DNA from: DATGHS01 sp035307785 | GTDB lineage: Bacteria > Planctomycetota > Planctomycetia > Gemmatales > Gemmataceae | Direction of reading: 5' to 3' | DNA length: 14,211 bases | Assembly (NCBI GenBank): GCA_035307785.1 | Contig: DATGHS010000279.1 | Coordinates: 1 to 14,211, forward strand | In this document: positions 11,925-14,211 of the stretch, piece after piece | How the letters are laid out: each line of letters opens with the position of its first letter | Numbering within the stretch: the stretch's first letter is position 1 | Notes under the pieces: generated by a model | Seen by the model: only the letters and a program-made list of their open reading frames with translations | Databases searched by the model: none | Told to the model about the DNA's origin: nothing | Position numbers and translations under genes: made by a program

Positions 11925-12030
11925 TTCACCGCGAAGACGGAAAGAACGCAAAGTAAGAAGTGAGCCAAATGTTTCGCAAAGCGCCAATTATTAGTCTCTT
12001 CTTTGCGCTCTTCGCGCCCTTTGCGGTGAA
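11925..12030. repeat. Inverted repeat flanking and entering the cytochrome-WD40 gene
   Basis: The left arm (11925-11956, TTCACCGCGAAGACGG...) and right arm (11999-12030, ending TTTGCGGTGAA) are imperfect reverse complements, roughly 24 of 30 positions with one small gap. The left arm fills the gap after the DUF1549/DUF1553 gene. The right arm is coding and specifies residues 11-21 of the next protein, the hydrophobic core of its signal peptide. Confidence 0.75.
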
Positions 12031-13573
12031 TTTTACCTCCGCCGCGGATCCCACCTACTGGCAAGACGTTCGCCCTATCTTTCGCAAGAACTGTACTGTC
12101 TGTCACAGCGTGCGTAACCTGCGGGAGCCAGAGGTTTCCGCGGGTTTGGCCCTCGATACATACGCGAGCGCCATGAAAGGCGTCAAGCGGCCGATCCTCA
12201 TTGCCGGAAAATCGAGCCAGAGTTTGATTATGGCAATGCTGCGCGAAAAGGATGCCAACAAGCGCATGCCCCTGGATGCGAAGCCGTTGCCGGAAGAAGA
12301 TATTCAAGTCATCGCGCGCTGGATCGATTCCGGCGCCAAAGAAGGAACCAAGCCCGAAGAGCTTACCAGTGCCGCGACCGGTCGCACCCCATCGGCTCAC
12401 ATGCGCACGCTGCCCGTAACGTTCCCATTCAAGATATCAAAGTTGCCGCAGTTGGAGTTCGTGCTACCTGTGGGTCCGCTTCCGCCAGTCGCCGCCGTGG
12501 CCTATAGCCCGGATGGCACTCTGTTGGCCGTCGGCTCATATGGGCGCGTCATGATCTGGAACGCGAAGGAAGGCCGGCCGGTCCAGGCGCTAACACAAGT
12601 ACTGGGGCAAGTGAACGATCTGAAATTCAGCCCCGACGGCACGCTTCTGGCGGTGGCAGGCGGGCAGCCATCTGCGCGCGGCGACCTGCGCTTGTTCTCC
12701 ACCAACGACTGGAAGCTCGTCGAGAATCTCGGTGGCCATCTCGACGTGGTTTCAAGCGTTTGCTTCACGGCCGATGGCAAGACGCTGGCTTCCGCCAGCT
12801 TCGATAAGACTGTCCGAATCTGGGATTTGGCATCCAAACAAGTGAAGCAGACCATCACGGGGCATTCGGATTTTGTGTACTCGGTTGCTTTCAACCCCAA
12901 GGGCGACTGGCTAGTGACGGCCAGCAAGGACCGCACGGTTCGGCTGAGTGACACGGCCACCGGCCAGAGCAAGCTCACCTTTAGCGGTATGGAGCAGGAC
13001 GTGCTGGCGGTGGCCGTTTCGCCTGACGGGAAATGCGTGGTTTCTTCGGGTTATGAGCCGGCCATATTCTCGTGGAATCCACAAACCGGCGAGCAAGGGA
13101 AGAAACAAGGCGGGCACGACGTTGCGGTATTTGAACTAGCTTTCGACCGGGCGGGCAAGCTACTTGTTTCCGCCGGCGGCGACAAAACCGTGCGGCTTTG
13201 GAACGGCAACACTGGCGAGCCGATCCGCTCCCTGGCCGCTGGTTCGATGGTCTACACGGTTGCAATCCACCCCGATGGCCAGCAAGTGGCCGCCGGCTGC
13301 TTTGATGGCATGGTTCGCATTTGGGAGACGACTGGTGGCCGACCACTGCTTACGCTGGTTTCTCCGCCGGCAGTCGGCGCCAATATCGACTGGCTCGCGC
13401 TTACGCCGGAAGGATATCTCGCCGGGAACGATCATTTGTTGAATCGCGGCCAATGGCGCAGTGCTGGCAAACCAATTGATGCAAAGTCAATTTGGGCAAC
13501 GCTGCGTCAACCGGCTCAAATCGTGAAAGCCTTCCAGGGCGAGAAGGTTCCGGACCCGATATTCTCCAAGTAG
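11969..13573 (+). CDS. Secreted planctomycete-type cytochrome c fused to a WD40 propeller
   Basis: A 534-residue exported protein. The signal peptide (about 1-26, MFRKAPIISLFFALFAPFAV then NFTSAAD) leads to a PSCyt1/cytochrome c domain (about 30-128) with heme motif CTVCH (42-46) and a likely distal ligand Met100 in KRMPLDAKPLP. A WD40 region (about 172-480) follows with seven repeats, visible as endings VMIWNAK, LRLFSTN, VRIWDLA, VRLSDTA, IFSWNPQ, VRLWNGN and VRIWETT, enough for a closed seven-blade propeller. The ATG at 11969 was preferred to an in-frame GTG at 11960 because it directly precedes the signal peptide and has GAAGTGAG upstream. It is probably co-transcribed with the DUF1549/DUF1553 gene; such pairs recur in planctomycetes. 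The redox partner and the propeller's target are unknown. Confidence 0.93.
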   Translation: MFRKAPIISLFFALFAPFAVNFTSAADPTYWQDVRPIFRKNCTVCHSVRNLREPEVSAGLALDTYASAMKGVKRPILIAGKSSQSLIMAMLREKDANKRMPLDAKPLPEEDIQVIARWIDSGAKEGTKPEELTSAATGRTPSAHMRTLPVTFPFKISKLPQLEFVLPVGPLPPVAAVAYSPDGTLLAVGSYGRVMIWNAKEGRPVQALTQVLGQVNDLKFSPDGTLLAVAGGQPSARGDLRLFSTNDWKLVENLGGHLDVVSSVCFTADGKTLASASFDKTVRIWDLASKQVKQTITGHSDFVYSVAFNPKGDWLVTASKDRTVRLSDTATGQSKLTFSGMEQDVLAVAVSPDGKCVVSSGYEPAIFSWNPQTGEQGKKQGGHDVAVFELAFDRAGKLLVSAGGDKTVRLWNGNTGEPIRSLAAGSMVYTVAIHPDGQQVAAGCFDGMVRIWETTGGRPLLTLVSPPAVGANIDWLALTPEGYLAGNDHLLNRGQWRSAGKPIDAKSIWATLRQPAQIVKAFQGEKVPDPIFSK

Positions 13574-13584
13574 CCGCTTGCGGC
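13573..13584. repeat. Short palindrome GCCGCTTGCGGC after the WD40 gene
   Basis: GCCGC-TT-GCGGC overlaps the end of the TAG stop codon at 13571-13573. The core CCGCTTGCGG recurs at 14178-14187, again directly after a stop codon. Confidence 0.7.
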
Positions 13585-13604
13585 GAATCAAGAGAGTCTC
13601 TCGC

Positions 13605-14177
13605 ATGATATCGCACCTGATGATCCTCGCAGTCCTCGCTGGCCCCGCGCAGCTTCCCGAAGCAACGAAGCCAGTTTCCTACTATCCGCTGAAAGTCGGA
13701 AACACATGGCATTACAAGCTGGGCGACAAAAAGGCCTCCACGAAGGTGACCGCGCTGGAGAAAATCGGCGACCTGATGACAGCCCGCATCGAGACTATTA
13801 TTGATGGCAACGTGGTCGCCAATGAGAACATTGCCGAAACAGCAGACGGAATTGTGCGGGTGGCCGTAAACGGACAGAAAGCCGATAAACCCGTGTTGTT
13901 GCTCAAACTGCCACCGAACAAGGGCGATTCGTGGGATATCAACACGAAGATTGCCGGCGAAACGGTAAAAGGCAAATTCACCGTCAGCGAAGAGGAAGTT
14001 CAGGTGCCCGCCGGGAAATTCAAGGCAGTCACCTCGTCAGGCGACTTTCAGCTTAACGGTGAACCTGCTAGGTTCGGCTACTGGTTCGCCCCGGACGTCG
14101 GCATCGTAAAGGTCTCGATGGTGGCCATGGATGTGGACCTGACCTGGGAATTGCAGAAATTCGACGCTGCGAAATAA
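13605..14177 (+). CDS. Secreted TapB-like / DUF3108-like hypothetical protein
   Basis: A 190-residue exported protein. A short signal peptide (about 1-20, MISHLMILAVLAGPAQLPEA) precedes a beta-rich domain that opens with YYPLKVGNTWHYKLG (26-40). It also contains LLKLPPNKGDSWDI, EEVQVPAGKFKAVTSSG (about 136-152) and GYWFAPDVGIVKVSM. These phrases are typical of TapB-like and DUF3108-like periplasmic proteins, whose function is poorly defined. The ATG at 13605 was preferred over an in-frame TTG at 13578 because it begins the signal peptide and has AGAGAG upstream. It follows the cytochrome-WD40 gene by 31 nt and may be in the same transcript. Confidence 0.8.
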   Translation: MISHLMILAVLAGPAQLPEATKPVSYYPLKVGNTWHYKLGDKKASTKVTALEKIGDLMTARIETIIDGNVVANENIAETADGIVRVAVNGQKADKPVLLLKLPPNKGDSWDINTKIAGETVKGKFTVSEEEVQVPAGKFKAVTSSGDFQLNGEPARFGYWFAPDVGIVKVSMVAMDVDLTWELQKFDAAK

Positions 14178-14187
14178 CCGCTTGCGG
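14178..14187. repeat. Short palindrome CCGCTTGCGG, second copy
   Basis: CCGC-TT-GCGG directly follows the TAA stop codon of the TapB-like gene and repeats the palindrome found at 13574-13583 after the preceding gene. Confidence 0.7.
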
Positions 14188-14211
14188 CTGCGCTTTGACT
14201 CGAACGCCAAG

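Noticed and set aside
1..14211. CRISPR array, tRNA or rRNA genes
   Set aside because: The repeats are palindromic, few and irregularly spaced with no unique-spacer pattern; no tRNA-like or rRNA-like sequence was recognised on either strand.

Overview
The window looks like a planctomycete chromosome. It carries a bacterial microcompartment (BMC) operon of the Planctomycetes/Verrucomicrobia type, a large secreted DUF1549/DUF1553 protein next to a secreted cytochrome c-WD40 fusion (both hallmark planctomycete families), and many short palindromic repeats. Taxonomy is inferred from gene content only.

Minus strand, read right to left (about 6.3 kb to 0): a DeoR-family repressor (5427-6206), PduL-type phosphotransacylase (4639-5307), two hexameric shell proteins BMC-H (4255-4560 and 3853-4143), a small two-helix membrane protein (3499-3789), a divergent acetate kinase (2285-3490), a pentameric vertex protein BMC-P (1891-2223), a CoA-acylating aldehyde dehydrogenase with an N-terminal encapsulation peptide (379-1821) and a second BMC-P (47-304). 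Together they describe the lower half of an aldehyde-processing organelle: aldehyde to acyl-CoA (dehydrogenase), acyl-CoA to acyl-phosphate (PduL), acyl-phosphate to acid plus ATP (AckA), inside a shell of BMC-H and BMC-P. In characterised planctomycete loci the aldehyde comes from L-fucose or L-rhamnose through a class II aldolase; that aldolase and any alcohol/lactaldehyde dehydrogenase are not in this window and may lie beyond its left edge.

6207-6510 is a divergent, AT-rich regulatory region with a plausible sigma70 promoter for the BMC operon and two separate repeat clusters, each with a 20-bp period, that look like DeoR-family operators.

Plus strand: an E1-like MoeB/ThiF protein fused to a rhodanese domain (6511-7701); an ArsC/Spx-like thioredoxin-fold protein whose frame is interrupted by a UGA exactly where the first cysteine of the C-x-x-C motif should be, followed by a good bacterial SECIS-like hairpin, hence a probable selenoprotein (7751-8110); a DUF4337 membrane protein (8166-8762); an unrecognised small soluble protein (8831-9274); the DUF1549/DUF1553 protein (9433-11919); the cytochrome c-WD40 protein (11969-13573); and a secreted TapB-like protein (13605-14177).

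The two most notable things are the probable selenoprotein, which a standard gene caller would truncate to a 66-residue fragment, and the density of at least ten different palindromic repeat elements. They lie in most gene junctions, in one case as four copies with compensatory stem changes beside shell genes, and several are inserted in frame inside coding sequences.
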